A stretch of DNA of 64,000 bases from the NCBI RefSeq assembly GCF_009727055.1, contig NC_052349.1:42905364-42969363 (forward strand). Direction: 5' to 3'. A model generated the notes under the pieces. The model had not been told where the DNA came from, did no database searches, and saw nothing but the letters and a program-made list of their open reading frames with translations. This DNA is from Benincasa hispida. Taxonomy: Eukaryota > Streptophyta > Magnoliopsida > Cucurbitales > Cucurbitaceae. Within the stretch, counting starts at the first letter, position 1; every line of letters begins with the position of its first letter. The position numbers and the translations under genes were made by a program. Positions 44,605-55,539 of this stretch are shown here, in pieces.

Positions 44605-46165
44605 TTAATTGAAAAAAAAATTTCAAGCAAATTGTTGGGCACCAAAAAACGGAGATGAGTTTTGGGGAGATGTTGCATGTACTGCTTATATTTTGAATCG
44701 AGCTCCTACAAAAAGTGTTCCAGGTATGAGTCCTTATGAAGCATGGTGTGGTGAGAAACCATGTGTTCGTCACTTAAGAGTTTTTGGGAGTATAGCTTAT
44801 TCTCATATACTAGATAAGCTAAGGGAAAATTAGATGATAAATCAGAAAAATGTATTATGGTAGGCTATAGTGAAAATTCTAAAGCTTATCGGTTGTATAA
44901 TTCTTTGTTGAAAAATATTATTATCAGTCGGGATTTGATTTTCAATAAAGATGAATCTTGGAACTGGGATGTCGTTTGAGAAGCAGATAGTCCATTTCAA
45001 TGAAGATGCTCAAGACTTAGAGCAAGTAGAGATTCAGGCAATGGCGTCATCTTCATCTGCATCACCATCTTCTACAAGTGATGATGATATGTCACCAAGG
45101 AGAATGAGAAATATTCAAGAAATTTATAATGCTACTAGTAGAATTGATGATGATGTTGCTAATTTTTCTTTATTTTCCGGTGTTGATCCTATAAATTTTG
45201 ATGAGGCGATCCAAAATGAAAAATGGAAGATTGCAATGGATCAAGAAATTGATGCAATAAAGAAATGAAACATGGGAGTTGATGGATCTTCCAGTAAACA
45301 AACAAGTTCTTGGAGTAAAATGGGTGTATAGAACAAAACTGAAGTCAAATGATGAAGTTGAAAAATACAAGGCAAGACTTGTTGTAAAAGGCTACAAGTA
45401 GGAATATGGTATGAATTATGAAGAGATCTTTGCTCTTGCGACAAGGATTGAGACAATTCGATTGATTTTGTCTTTGGTGCTCAAAATGAGTGGAAAGTTT
45501 ATCAAATGGATGTAAAATCCACTTTTTTAAATGGACACTTGAAGGAAGAGATATCTGTTGAACAACCTTTGGGTTATGTGAAAAAAGGAGAAGAAGACAA
45601 AGTGTACAAGTTGAAAAAGGCCTTGTATGGATTGAATCAAGCACCACGAGCTTGGTATAGTCGCATTGACAATTTCTTTATAAAGTCAGGTTTTCGAAGG
45701 TGTCCATATAAACATGCACTCTATGTCAAAGAAGATAAGTATCGAAAATTTCTTATTGTTTCATTATATGTCAATCATTTGATTTTTAAAACTGTTGTGT
45801 GATGATTTTAAGAATTCCATGAAAAGAGAATTTAAGATTAGTGATATGGGTCTCATCCATTATTTTTTGGAAATTAAGTCAATCAAAAAGATGGAGAGAT
45901 TGTCATCTCACAACAAAAGTATGCTCGTGATTTGCTGAAAAAATTCAAAATGGAAAATGTTTTTCCTTGTAACACGCCCATGGATGCAAATTTGAAATTG
46001 AGCATGAATGATATTGGAGAAGATGTTGATCCAAGCTTATATCGAAGCTTAGTTGGAAGCTTGATGTACTTGACTGCAACAAGACCTTATATTCTATTTG
46101 TTGTAAGTGTGTTAAGCAGATTCATGTCAAGCTCGAAAAGAAGTCATTAAAAAGCGGGTAAACGA
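44605..46165 (+). pseudogene. Element C integrase tail and reverse transcriptase
   Basis: The integrase C-terminal part (44609-44833: FWGDVACTAYILNRAPTKS, YEAWCGEKP, LRVFGSIAY) follows gag directly. Protease, pre-integrase and the catalytic core are lost. RT blocks follow: GVKWVYRTKLKSNDEVEKYK (near 45320), VYQMDVKSTFLNGHLKEEI (45500), LYGLNQAPRAWY, and the palm motif as LYVNHLIF in place of the usual YVDD. The RT catalytic site is therefore destroyed. The last segment (45932-46150) has SLYRSLVGSLMYLTATRP. Frames shift at least three times. Confidence 0.8.
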
Positions 46166-46693
46166 GTGCTTTGTTACATTCTTAGCACTATTAATTTTGG
46201 AATCTATTACAAGAAAATTCCAGAATCAGTGTTAGTTGGTTTTTGTGATAGTGATTGGGGTGGTAATGTTGATGATCATAAAAGCACATCTGGTTATGTT
46301 TTTAGCATTGGTTCGGGTATTTTTTCATGGATTTCAAAGAAACAACCTGTTGTTACTCTTTCTACTACGAAAGAAGAATACATATCTACAGCTGGATGTC
46401 AAGCTTTATGGCTTAGATGGATGTTGAAAAAATTGAAGTGTACGCAAAGAAGTCAAACTACTTTATATTGTGATAATGGTTCTGCCATTACATTATCAAA
46501 AAATCCAGTCTTCTATAGAAGAAGCAAGCATATTAGAAGCAAGTGTCATTTTATCAGAGACTTGGTTAAAGATGGACAAGTGATGGTGAAGCATTGCAAG
46601 ACTCAAGATCAGGTGATGGATATTTTTACGAAGACACTGAAGTTTGACTTATTTGTTAAGTTCAAAGAAAAACTTGGAGTTGCTCAAGTCTAG
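46166..46693 (+). pseudogene. Element C RNase H, still open
   Basis: The 175-residue frame contains VGFCDSDWGGNVDDHKSTSG, SWISKKQPVVTLSTTKEEYI, LYCDNGSAI, HIRSKCHFIRD and VMDIFTKTL. These are the ordered blocks of copia RNase H with the acidic residues D, E and D in place. It ends in TAG twelve bases before the 3' LTR. The domain itself is unbroken but the rest of the polyprotein is not. Confidence 0.8.
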
Positions 46694-46705
46694 ATTAAGG
46701 GAGGA

Positions 46706-47046
46706 TGATAGAATTAATCTAGACCTATATTCAAGGTGCATGAATTACATTTAATTAGATACATGAATAGTTGAGATTCAAGGAATAGTTGAATACATAA
46801 ATTACTAGATATATTGATGAATGTTCATGTATTGGTGAAAAGTCACATGTATTTGCATTTATTATTGATGTCATTTGATGTATTTTCCTACTAGTATAAA
46901 TATGTGTAGGATTTGTCATTTGTAAGCAAGTCAAGAAAATAAAGTAATATTCAAGTTCTAGTTTCTCCAATCTTGTGTGAATAAGAGAACAATCTTCTTC
47001 TCTTATTTATTGAGTTGTATTGTGAGGGCCTGTTTCGTTTCCAATA
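46706..47046 (+). repeat. 3' LTR of element C
   Basis: This is a 341-bp copy of the 5' LTR. Its terminal CA has become TA. Confidence 0.85.
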
Positions 47047-47750
47047 GGAATAACATATGCAGACAAACACATGATTGAGAAGCTTGATGGGATAGATGCT
47101 GTTGAGAGTAGGAATTTGAGGAAACCGGGTACCCTCGATCCTTAAGTCCCCTTGCATTACCACCTCCCCTGTTAGCTTGTCTTTAACAAAACAAACACGA
47201 GAATGAAACTCAACAAAAAGGTTATTATCAGCAGTGAGTCTAGAAATACTGAGCAAGTTCTTCTTAATGCAAGGAACATGTAGGATTTGTTTTTGATAAA
47301 TAGGACTTTTAGGATGGTATTTATTTTGGATTAGAAGTTTCCCCACATGAGATATTTGAAGTTAGAGCCATCTCCTACAGTAAGAGAGTGCTTATCACCA
47401 TATTCAAATTGAATGGTCAAGTTTCTAAGCTCAGCTGTTGTATGATTTGTTGCCCCACTATCTGCATACCAGACTTTGATCAGCTACAATATCTAGTGAG
47501 GCAAGATTGGCTGTAAACTTATTTTCTTGACCTCATGGATTGTTTGGATCATCATGCCTATAGTAGCACACAGCTGCAGAGATGCCCACTTTGTAGCACA
47601 ATTGACAAGCAACTCTAGAGTTGTTCTTCCAATATCCAGATCTGCCACCGTGCCCTCTATGTCTTCCATGTCTTCTGTAATTATTGTTTGAGTTTGTACC
47701 TCTGCCTGAAACTCTTCCTTGAATTTGATTTGATCTGATACCAAATCAAA
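47047..47750 (-). pseudogene. Copia fragment D: gag tail and pre-integrase
   Basis: Minus-strand reading gives a Gly/Arg-rich gag tail (RGRGTNSNNNYRRHGRHRGH) and a zinc knuckle, CQLCYKVGISAAVC, in which the usual His is lost. The pre-integrase region follows (47346-47050: LHVPCIKKNLLSISRLTADN, FVKDKLTGEVVMQG). A primer-site-like TGGTATCAGATC (plus 47733-47744) adjoins gag directly, implying that most of gag was deleted. The other end stops at element C. Confidence 0.65.
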
Positions 47751-47968
47751 AACTTGAAATGAAGAAAACAGTTGTATGAATTTTGGTGAATATTATTCTG
47801 CTTACATATTTTCTTTACAATGGTATATTGAATTTATACAGAGCAATACATCAGCTAAACATTTTGAATAAGGAAAATGACATACATATGGTAATATGAA
47901 ATTCTGTACAATAAGGAAATAAATCATTCCACAATTTCCAAATGAGATATTGATTAACTGCTCCCGTC
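47751..47968 (-). repeat. Probable LTR remnant of fragment D
   Basis: This lies immediately beyond the primer-site-like sequence, where the 5' LTR of a minus-strand element should be. Part of it (47895-47968) recurs at 49900-49972. No second LTR was found to prove the assignment. Confidence 0.35.
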
Positions 47969-48120
47969 ACTAGTACAAAATTGGACTATAATGTCGGTTT
48001 AAAATTGAAATTGTAAGGGTACAATATCAGTTCAAAATCGACATCGAAGGTCATGTTATAAGAGGTCTTCATTGTTGATTGGCTTTAACACCAACTTATG
48101 ATGTTTGTGGACTAAACATC
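47969..48120 (+). mobile_element. CACTA-like terminus, copy 1
   Basis: The sequence starts CACTAGTACAAAATTGGAC, as plant CACTA ends do, and continues with TAATGTCGGTTTAAAA and TCAGTTCAAAATCGACATCG. The same sequence with about 75 bp of shared left flank recurs at 49973. No transposase is nearby. Confidence 0.45.
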
Positions 48121-49895
48121 CCCTTAAACTTGGCTACCATTTTTTTTTTCCCTTGGAGTTCAAAACTAACATATGAAGTGAAAATCTTTATACCCATCAA
48201 ACAGCACATCACAGAAGGCATACAGCCAAACAATTAAGTTGAGGAAGACAAATAAGCTAGCATTCATGTCTTTGCACATTGAATCTTCAAATCAAATCAT
48301 GTAATACGACAAGCACAATATTACATACTTTGCTATCCATCAGATTATATATTTATAAAGGGCAACCATTTTAAGCCCAAGTATGCAACTATTAAATTTC
48401 TCATTCATAAGCCAGTAAGATTTTTTTTTTTTAGGCTTCAAATGTAATTTAAGAAAATAAGCTTCTTGCTTGCCTGAAGATATGAGAGATCCATTGAGTA
48501 CAAAATTCATATACAATCATTTTTGTAAATGCAAGGTAAATTACATTTAGAACACAATGTGAATTAGAACCCTAAGTTCGATGATGCTAATAAAGAAAGA
48601 AAGTACAAAATTCCTGGCCTCCTATTTGACCAATCGACGTGCTTTCTATTTGAATATTCAATGGTTATGTTAAAGAAGCAAAATATGCAACATGTGCCAC
48701 AACCTCCGTCTTCAACATTTTCCATCAACAATTTGTAAACATGCAGTATCCTAATGACATTAGTGCAATTTAGAGGGAAAATGTAGTATAAGCTAAAAAT
48801 TTGATGCGACATTTCTTCATATCACCTGCAAAAGAAGCAACACACACAAAATCACCAACATGGAAACTAGTCCAAACTCCATTATAAGTACACAAGTCAG
48901 CTTCTTAAGCCACATACCACGAATCCACATAAATAGAAGTACAAAATAACAATGTCAAACAAAACAAGTTAGCTCTCAACTTTCCAGTACCAATTCTAGA
49001 AGACGATGAAGAAGTCAGCATGCATACAAATAAACATATAAGTTGAAGTCATAGCCTCCCAACCCAAGAATAGGAAAAAGCTAAAAATCCATGTCAAATC
49101 AAACAAACCCACATCTAATCTTCCCTCTACATTAGGGAAAAAATTGATAAATTTGGAAGAGTTCTCAAAAGTCGGATTTTGGAAGAGATAGCTTTTTATC
49201 CGTATTGTAATCTTCAATTTTTCCTAAAAATTGAAGAGAGCACAAAACAAATACAATCACTTTATGAACCCAAAAGTATAAGTTTATTCATATAAGAGAA
49301 AAGACTAATAGCAATCGAATTCATTTGAATAAATGCATAAACATAATAATAATAATTAAAAAAAAAAAAACTTATAAACAACTAAACTTATAAAAAGAAA
49401 TAAGTTTGGTTAGTTAAGGTACCATCATCATAGCTTCGGTCAAATTTCCATAAATATTTGAGAATTCTAACTTTTAACCCAATTTTCTCTTTCACCATGT
49501 GTATTTTTTTCCTAGAAACTGGGTTTAGCTTTAGTTAGTAAACAACAAAATAAGCAGTAACCAATCACTGTGTAAAATAATAATTAAAAAAAATCTTAAT
49601 CTCTCACTTGTTCCATGATTTTCCTTCACCCACCATAGTCTTGAGAGTTAGAGACAAATAATAGATATTTTCTTAACACATAAAATAGATATGGCTCATC
49701 AATACCTCCTGATCTTAAACCATTTCTGGAAAATTAGAAAAATAATAATAAAGAATAAAGAATGAAATGTATATGATATGTATAAACTCCATGAACTTTC
49801 AACACTTTTAAGTTTTGGGGACCGAAAAGTTCAGCTAAAAATTTCTATCAACAATTTCTATCAGTGTTCTTTTAGATGGATAGAAATTGATAGTA
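48121..49895. other. Non-coding stretch, nothing recognised
   Basis: AT-rich DNA with no coding pattern. Frames at 48564-48812 and 48996-49217 lack any domain. It may be the inside of the CACTA-like element but I cannot show that. Confidence 0.35.
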
Positions 49896-49899
49896 ACTC

Positions 49900-50027
49900 C
49901 TCCAAATTCTGTGCAATAAGAAAATAAATTACTCCACAATTTTTGAATGAGATATTGATCGACAACTCCCGTCACTAGTACAAAATTGGACTATAATGTT
50001 GGTTTAAAACTGATATTTTAGGGGTAC
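49900..50027 (+). mobile_element. CACTA-like terminus, copy 2 (interrupted)
   Basis: This is a direct repeat of 47895-48026 (CACTAGTACAAAATTGGAC at 49973). It is broken after GGGGTAC at 50027 by an unrelated 270-bp insertion and resumes at 50298 (AATGTCTGTTCAAAATCG). Confidence 0.65.
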
Positions 50028-50297
50028 CGCTTCCACTATTCCACAGGTTGAGCAGGGTCTATTTGCATCAGGCTTAGCCCATACTAGTAAGAAGGTGTTC
50101 CCGAAAGGGGACGAAACCGTCGGGAAAATCATATTGAAAAAGAATACCTTTTTCTTTCTTAAGTAGGGCGGAATCGAAGAATAATAGAGTGCCGAACAAG
50201 TGGGTTTAGTGAAAGAGAAATTCTTAAATAAAGTAGTCTGGCTCCGCTTCATTCATCAACTGTCCGCCGATAGGCGCAAGCAAGCGTAGCGAATCAC
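50028..50297. other. Mitochondrial-looking insertion (NUMT candidate)
   Basis: The 270-bp block has more G+C than its surroundings and a plant-mitochondrial style (CGAAAGGGGACGAAACCGTC, TCAACTGTCCGCCGATAGGC, GCAAGCAAGCGTAGC). It is absent from the paralogous site near 48026, where GGGTAC runs straight into AATATCAG. AC occurs at both joins, so the insertion left no longer duplication. Mitochondrial origin is judged from style only. Confidence 0.55.
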
Positions 50298-50339
50298 AAT
50301 GTCTGTTCAAAATCGATATCGAAGATCACGTTATGATAG

Positions 50340-50695
50340 AAATTGATAGTAACTTCCACTCAACCAATTTCTATCTGTGTCTGCCAGTATTTTTTTAGAC
50401 TGATTTAATATATGTACACACTGATAGACTAGTATCAGTTTCTATCACCGATAATATCAATGATAGACTTATATTAGTTTTTATCACTGATAGACTTCTA
50501 TCATCCCCTATCAATGACAGACTTCTATCAATTTCTATCACTAATAGAAGTTGATAGAATGATAGACACTGATAGACTTCTATTAGCGTTTATCAGTGAT
50601 AGACTTATATCAGTTTTTGTCACTAATAGACAATGATAGACTTCTATCAGCATCTATTTATGATAGACATTGATAACAATGTCTATCACAACTAT
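50340..50695. repeat. GATAGAC array outside the MULE
   Basis: About 25 alternating TGATAGACTT and TCTATCA units fill the interval (for example GATAGACACTGATAGACTTC). The array lies next to the CACTA-like copy 2 and upstream of element E and no gene surrounds it. Confidence 0.85.
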
Positions 50696-51009
50696 CTAAA
50701 AGCAACAAAACTCAAATCTAGCATTCAACTTCACGAGTAAACTAATTTTAATACCAAAACTTAATAGGTGTTGTTACAGAAAGATCTGAAATCAAGAAGA
50801 AGAACATCGTAGCTGGCAGTTGAACCGTTGTCGACCTTTTTCTATTAAGTATTGTAACCACCAAAACTTCATCATTGACTAAATCGTCTGCATATATAAA
50901 GGAAAACGAATATGAGATTAATGTAAGAGTGAATAAGAAAACAAGAGAGCAAGACATTCGTTCTGTAATACATTGAAGAGTAATAAAAGTAATAATACTT
51001 TGGTGATAA

Positions 51010-52490
51010 GTCCAAGATAAATTGTCATTTTTGTCACAAAATGGGACACATGAAAAAGGATTGCTATGCCTTGAAGAGAAAATTTAACCAACAGAACAAG
51101 GGGGGTAAACAGATCGAGGCTACTGTAGGAGAGAATTCCTTAGTCTATTCAGATGTTTTAGCTACTACTGAAGAATGTGGAGACTAGAATACTATGGAGA
51201 CTCAGGATTGAGTGTTAGATTCTGGTTGCTCAGTCCACATGACACCATCCAAGGGATGGTTTTGCACTTATAAGAAGTGGGGTGGTGGGCTAATCTATAT
51301 GGGAAATAATAACACTTGCAGAGCTGTTCGAATAGGGTCTGTGTTCTTGAAAATGCATGATGGTTCAATTAAATTGATAAGGAGCGTGAGGCATGTTTCT
51401 ACTTTGAAGAGAAATCTCCTTTCTTTGGGGATATTCGATGCTATAGGCTATGAATATAAGGGTATGGGAGGCACCTTTGAAATTATTAAGGATTCTAAAG
51501 TGGTTTTGGTGGCAACCAAGGTAAATGGTTTATATGTCATCAAGGATGTGCAGATGGCACATTCGGCCTTGTTGGCAACTAATGAAGAACCTACTGAAGA
51601 TGAGTTGTGGCACAAAACGTTTTCTCATATCAGTGTGAGGGGGCTGCAAGTGCGATCTAAACAAGGGATTCTTCCAAGGGGTCTTGGAGATAGCCTTAAA
51701 TTCTATGAACATTGTATATTGGGCAAAGCAACAAGACAACAATTCCCCAAAGGATAGTACACTTCAAAGAAAATCCTTGAAAATGTGCATTCAGACTTGT
51801 GAGGATCAGCTCACTCTCCATCTCTAAGTGGAGCAAGGTACTTTTTTTTGTTTATAGATGACTACTCAAGGAAGAGTTGGGTTTACTTTTTAAAATCCAA
51901 AGATGAAGTATTTAATAGATTTAAAGAATGGAAGACCTTGATTGAGAAGCATACCTCTAAACAAATTAAACATTTGAGAACTAATAACGGTTTAGATTTT
52001 TGTGGAGACAATTTCTTTTGCAGGGAGCATGACATAGTAAGACATAGAACCGTGAGGTACACATCTTAACAATATGGAGTAGTTGAAATATTAAATAGAA
52101 CAGTACTGGAAGATGTCAGCTGTCCAATGCCTTATTGTCTGAAAAATATTTGGCTGAAGTTGTCTCCTACACCATATATACTCTTAATAGATGCTCTTGT
52201 CAATCCATAGAGTTGAAGACTCCTGAAAAGAGGTGGACAGGGCAGCCACCTAAGCTAGTACACTTGAAAGTGTTTGGTTGTGTAGGCTACGTGCACCAAA
52301 GCCAAGGAAAGTTGAAACCAAGGGCTGTAAAGTGCATGTTCCTAGGCTTTACACTAGGAGTAAAGGGCTTTAGGCTGTGGCATCTAGTTGAAAAGAAGTG
52401 TGTGAATAGTAGAGATGTGGTTTTTAGAGAAAATGAGATGTTCATGATGACAGAACAACCATCTTCTACAGTGACAATGAAGCACTAGAT
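51010..52490 (+). pseudogene. Element E zinc knuckle, protease and integrase
   Basis: The frame begins with the knuckle CHFCHKMGHMKKDCY (51023 on) and has two stops before the protease motif LDSGCSVHMTP (51212 on). The pre-integrase part follows (DELWHKTFSHIS, FYEHCILGKATRQQF with the first Cys replaced). Integrase has HSDL, FIDDYSRKSWVYFLKSKDE, and RTNNG where RTDNG is usual, so a catalytic Asp is lost. The stretch 52135-52488 is the integrase C-terminal part (LKVFGCVGYVH, KCMFLGF). Stops lie at about 51755, 51799 and 52066. Confidence 0.75.
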
Positions 52491-54390
52491 TTGAGGTGGA
52501 GTCTCAAAATGATCATGGAGCTTCTACTTCCTCTCAAAATCTAGAGTTAGAAGGTGATGAGGCTACTGAAACCAGTGAGCGTGTGTCAAATGAACAAGTT
52601 GAGAACATGGGGACTTACACAACTATTCATTGGCAAGAGACAGACCTAGAAGAACAATTGTACCACCAGCTAGATACCAAGAGTCTGATTTTGCTTGTGT
52701 AGCGTTGAGTGCTACCATTTCTTTGAGTAATAATGAACCTTCCAGCTTTGAAAAAGCAAAAAATAGCCCGGATGCTAGGCAATGGATTGAGGCTATGAAT
52801 GATGAAATGAAGTCCCTAAACCAAAATGACACTTGGAGGTTAGTACCTTTTCCAAAAGGGTACAAACCTATCTCATGCAAATGGATTTACAAATTTAAAG
52901 AAGAGATTCCAGGTGTGCAAAAGTCTAGGTTCAAGGCTAGGCTTGTTGCTAGGGATTTACTCAAAAAGAACGCATTGACTACATGAGATATTTTCTCCAA
53001 TTGTGAAGCATACTTCCATCTGGCTGCTCTTTTCCTTAGTTGTGCAAAAAGATTTGGAGCTAGACCAGTTGGATGTAAAGACAGCCTTCCTACATCGGCT
53101 GTTGAATGAGATCATTTACATGAGGTAACCTCAAGGCTATGTGAAAAGTGGAAAAGAAGACCACGTGGGTTTGTTGAACAAGTCCATATATGGCTTCAAA
53201 TAGTCACCGAGATGTTGGTATGAGAGGTTTGATGAAGTGATCTCCAAGATGGGGTTCAATAGGAGCTCATATGATTGGTGCGTCTACAAAAATTATAGTA
53301 GCTTCAAGGAACCGGTCTATCTACTTCTCTATGTAGATGACATGTTGCTGGCCGAGAGATCCAAAGAAGAATTGAGGCAAGTGAAAATGCTTCTTAAGAG
53401 AGAATTTGATATGAAAGACATAGGAGAGTCAAGGAGGATCCTAGGCATAGAAATTGAAAGAGACAGAAAACAGAGCAGATTGCTTGTTAGTCAATCTGAA
53501 TATTATTCAAAGATATTACAAAGGTTCAAGATGGAAAGTGCTAAGCCAGTACGCACTCTTCTTACACCTCACTTCAAGCTTTCAGCTACCAATGGTCTAA
53601 AGAGCACAGATGAAGAGCATTTGAACCATATGAAGGTTGTCCCTTATTCCCAAGCACTTGGATCACTTATGTATCTTATGACTTCTACAAGACCAGACCT
53701 GTCCTATGCAACAAGTATGGTCAGTAGGTACATGGCAAACCCTGGTAGAAGACATTAGGAGGTAATCAAGTGGATACTAAAGTATCTATGTTCATCCAAG
53801 GAGGCAAGAGTCTTATATAGACAGAATGAGTCATCCGATGATGAAGTTTATAGTTATGTAGATGCAGACAATGCAGGGGACTTGGATAGAAGACGTTCCC
53901 TATCAGGCTATGTTTTCCTATGGGGGAACAATTTGATCAGTTGAAAAGCTACTTTGTAGCCTGTTGTAGCCCTTTACACAACAGAGGCTGAGTTCATCGC
54001 ATTGTCTGAAGTTGTGAACGAAGGTCTGTGGCTAAAAGGTTTACTAAACGATTTCGGCATAACACAAACAAAAGTCAGAATCTATTGTGATAACCAGAGC
54101 ACAATATACCTATCTAAGAATCAGCAGTTTCATAGCAGAACTAAGCACATTGATATTCTATATCATTTCATCAGACAAGAGATTAAGAAAGGGGAAGTCG
54201 AGGTAGTGAAAATTCATACCTCTGATAATGCAGTTGATATGTTAACCAAAACTATTCCATTAAACAAGCTTGGAAGATGCTTGGAAGATGCTTGGACCTT
54301 CTCGGGTTCGAGCTACCTAAAAAAGGTTAGCTCAAGTCAGCTCAGTGAAGCAAAGAGGGAAGGAACTCTGATGCTTACAAAGGTGGAGAT
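52491..54390 (+). pseudogene. Element E reverse transcriptase and RNase H
   Basis: After an acidic Ser/Glu-rich linker the RT begins NDTWRLVPFPKGYKPI and CKWIYKFKEE (about 52825), with further blocks at LDVKTAF and QGYVKSGKEDH (about 53065-53160). The frame at 53237-53758 carries LLLYVDDMLLA (intact YVDD), FDMKDIGESRRILGIEI, and GSLMYLMTSTRPDLSYATSM. RNase H follows: YVDADNAGDLDRRRSLSGY, TTEAEFIALSEV, IYCDNQSTIYLSKN, HIDILYHFIR and AVDMLTKTI. Stops at about 53123, 53203, 53758 and 53944 inactivate the polyprotein. Confidence 0.8.
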
Positions 54391-54689
54391 TGTTACAGAA
54401 AGATCCGAAATCAAAAAGAATAACATCGCAGCTGGTAGTTGAACCGTTGTCGACTTCTTTCTATTAAGTGTTGTAACCACCAAAGCTTCATCGTTGACTA
54501 AATCGCTTGCATATAGAAAGGAAAATGAATGGGAGATTAATATAAGATTGAATAAGAAAATGAGAGAGCGAGGCGTTCATTCTATAATACTTTGAAGGGT
54601 AATAAAAGAAAACCTCCCAATTTACACAGTGGACGTAGGCCTTTGGCCAAACCACTTAAACTCCTGTGTCTTTTCTTCTTACCTCTACG

Positions 54690-54905
54690 ATCGCTTAGAT
54701 TTTTCTCAAATATCGTTTACAGGATCGTGTAGTTCCTATCGTATCATGTACTCAATCGTTTAGCTCCGCGTTCAATCGTCTATACGATCGTTTAGCTCCT
54801 TAGTTGTCGTCTACACGATCATCCAACGCTTCATCCAATCGTTTACATAATTGAACTATCGTTTAGTTCTTGGAGCATCGTCTACACGATCGTGCTATTG
54901 TTTGG
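54690..54905. repeat. CGATCGT array 4, reverse orientation
   Basis: Units such as TCTACACGATCGTGCTATTG and CTATACGATCGTTTAGCTCC occur in the order seen on the opposite strand of 16540-16700 (the TTAGTTCTTGGAG and CCAATCGTTTACATAATTG phrases pair with CTCCAAGAACTAA and CAATTATGTAAAC). Confidence 0.8.
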
Positions 54906-55060
54906 TAAACGACAGAAGGATTTTCAAGCCTCAACATACTACCTCCCCGGACTCTTGAATTGTTATCGACCATTATATTTGAGTGTTTTGTGATTGTTAA
55001 TGTAAAGATCTTGTCATCTGGAACAACAGGTGTCCAAGAACCAAACAAAATTAACCCAAA
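54906..55060 (-). repeat. Inverted copy of the MULE 3'-flank block
   Basis: The reverse complement of GGTAAACGACAGAAGG, CAAGCCTCAACATACTACC and GGACTCTTGAATTGTTATCG matches 7510-7590 and the corresponding 12600-12651/16474-16520 sequence. A further MULE-type element therefore left a piece here in the opposite orientation. Confidence 0.7.
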
Positions 55061-55535
55061 ATGCCCAAAATCTTAGCCCTAAAAATTCGGCGAACTTCAG
55101 CGCTGGCGATGACAAGACAACGGCGACAAGGATTAGGTTGCATGGATCTAAGAGTTAGAGGAAGAGAGAGTGAATCCGGTAGAGAGAGAAAAATCGGCTC
55201 ACCGACGACGACGTATAACCAGATCTATGATATAGACCCAAACAACGGTGGACCGACAGTTAGGCATGAGTGCAGTGGTTATTAAAAGTTAGAGTGTGTG
55301 GGTTAGAGAGAGAGACCGAGATCGGACCGAAGAAGAAGAAGGAGAAGAAGAAGAAGGAAGAGGAGAAAAAGAAGAAGACAAAAAAGAAGACGGAGAATAA
55401 AGGGGAGAAAAAGACAGAAGATAAAGAAAGTGGAAGATGAATAAATTTCGTTATTTGACTATCTTATAGGTTTCAAACACATTAAGGGTAGAACTGAACG
55501 TTATTGATGTGATGAAGCTAAATTGTATCAAATGG
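55061..55535. other. Purine-rich region, no gene
   Basis: A 74-residue frame (55061-55285) has no recognisable domain. It is followed by GA-rich DNA (55330-55440) of repeated GAAGAAGAAGG words. It may be MULE terminal sequence, as similar GA-rich DNA sits near the end at 22615. Confidence 0.4.
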
Positions 55536-55539
55536 GAAG

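Larger units (their letters stand above)
43385..47046 (+). mobile_element. Ty1/copia element C with two 341-bp LTRs
   Basis: The 5' LTR (43385-43725) and 3' LTR (46706-47046) both start TGATAGAATTAATCTAGAC and end TTTCCAACA / TTTCCAATA. I count about 23 mismatches and no length difference. The primer site TGATATCAAAGCT (43728-43740) and the polypurine TTAAGGGAGGA (46695-46705) are in place. Flanks AGAAT and GGAAT make a 5-bp duplication with one change. The internal region is only 3.0 kb, shorter than full copia elements, because protease and the integrase core are missing. Confidence 0.85.
50772..54690 (+). mobile_element. Ty1/copia element E, gag mostly deleted
   Basis: Matching LTR starts TGTTACAGAAAGATC lie at 50772 and 54391, and the two copies correspond for 218 bp (to 50989 and 54608). 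The 3' LTR continues with GTGGACGTAGGC and CCAAACCACTTAAA, a typical end of TNT1-type LTRs, whereas the 5' copy stops and joins a gag zinc knuckle at about 51015. The rest of the 5' LTR, the primer site and most of gag are therefore missing. The polypurine tract AAAGGTGGAGAT precedes the 3' LTR. Confidence 0.75.

Noticed and set aside
45170..45647. Minus-strand frames of 66-100 residues
   Set aside because: They lie antisense to the reverse transcriptase of element C and have no domains.
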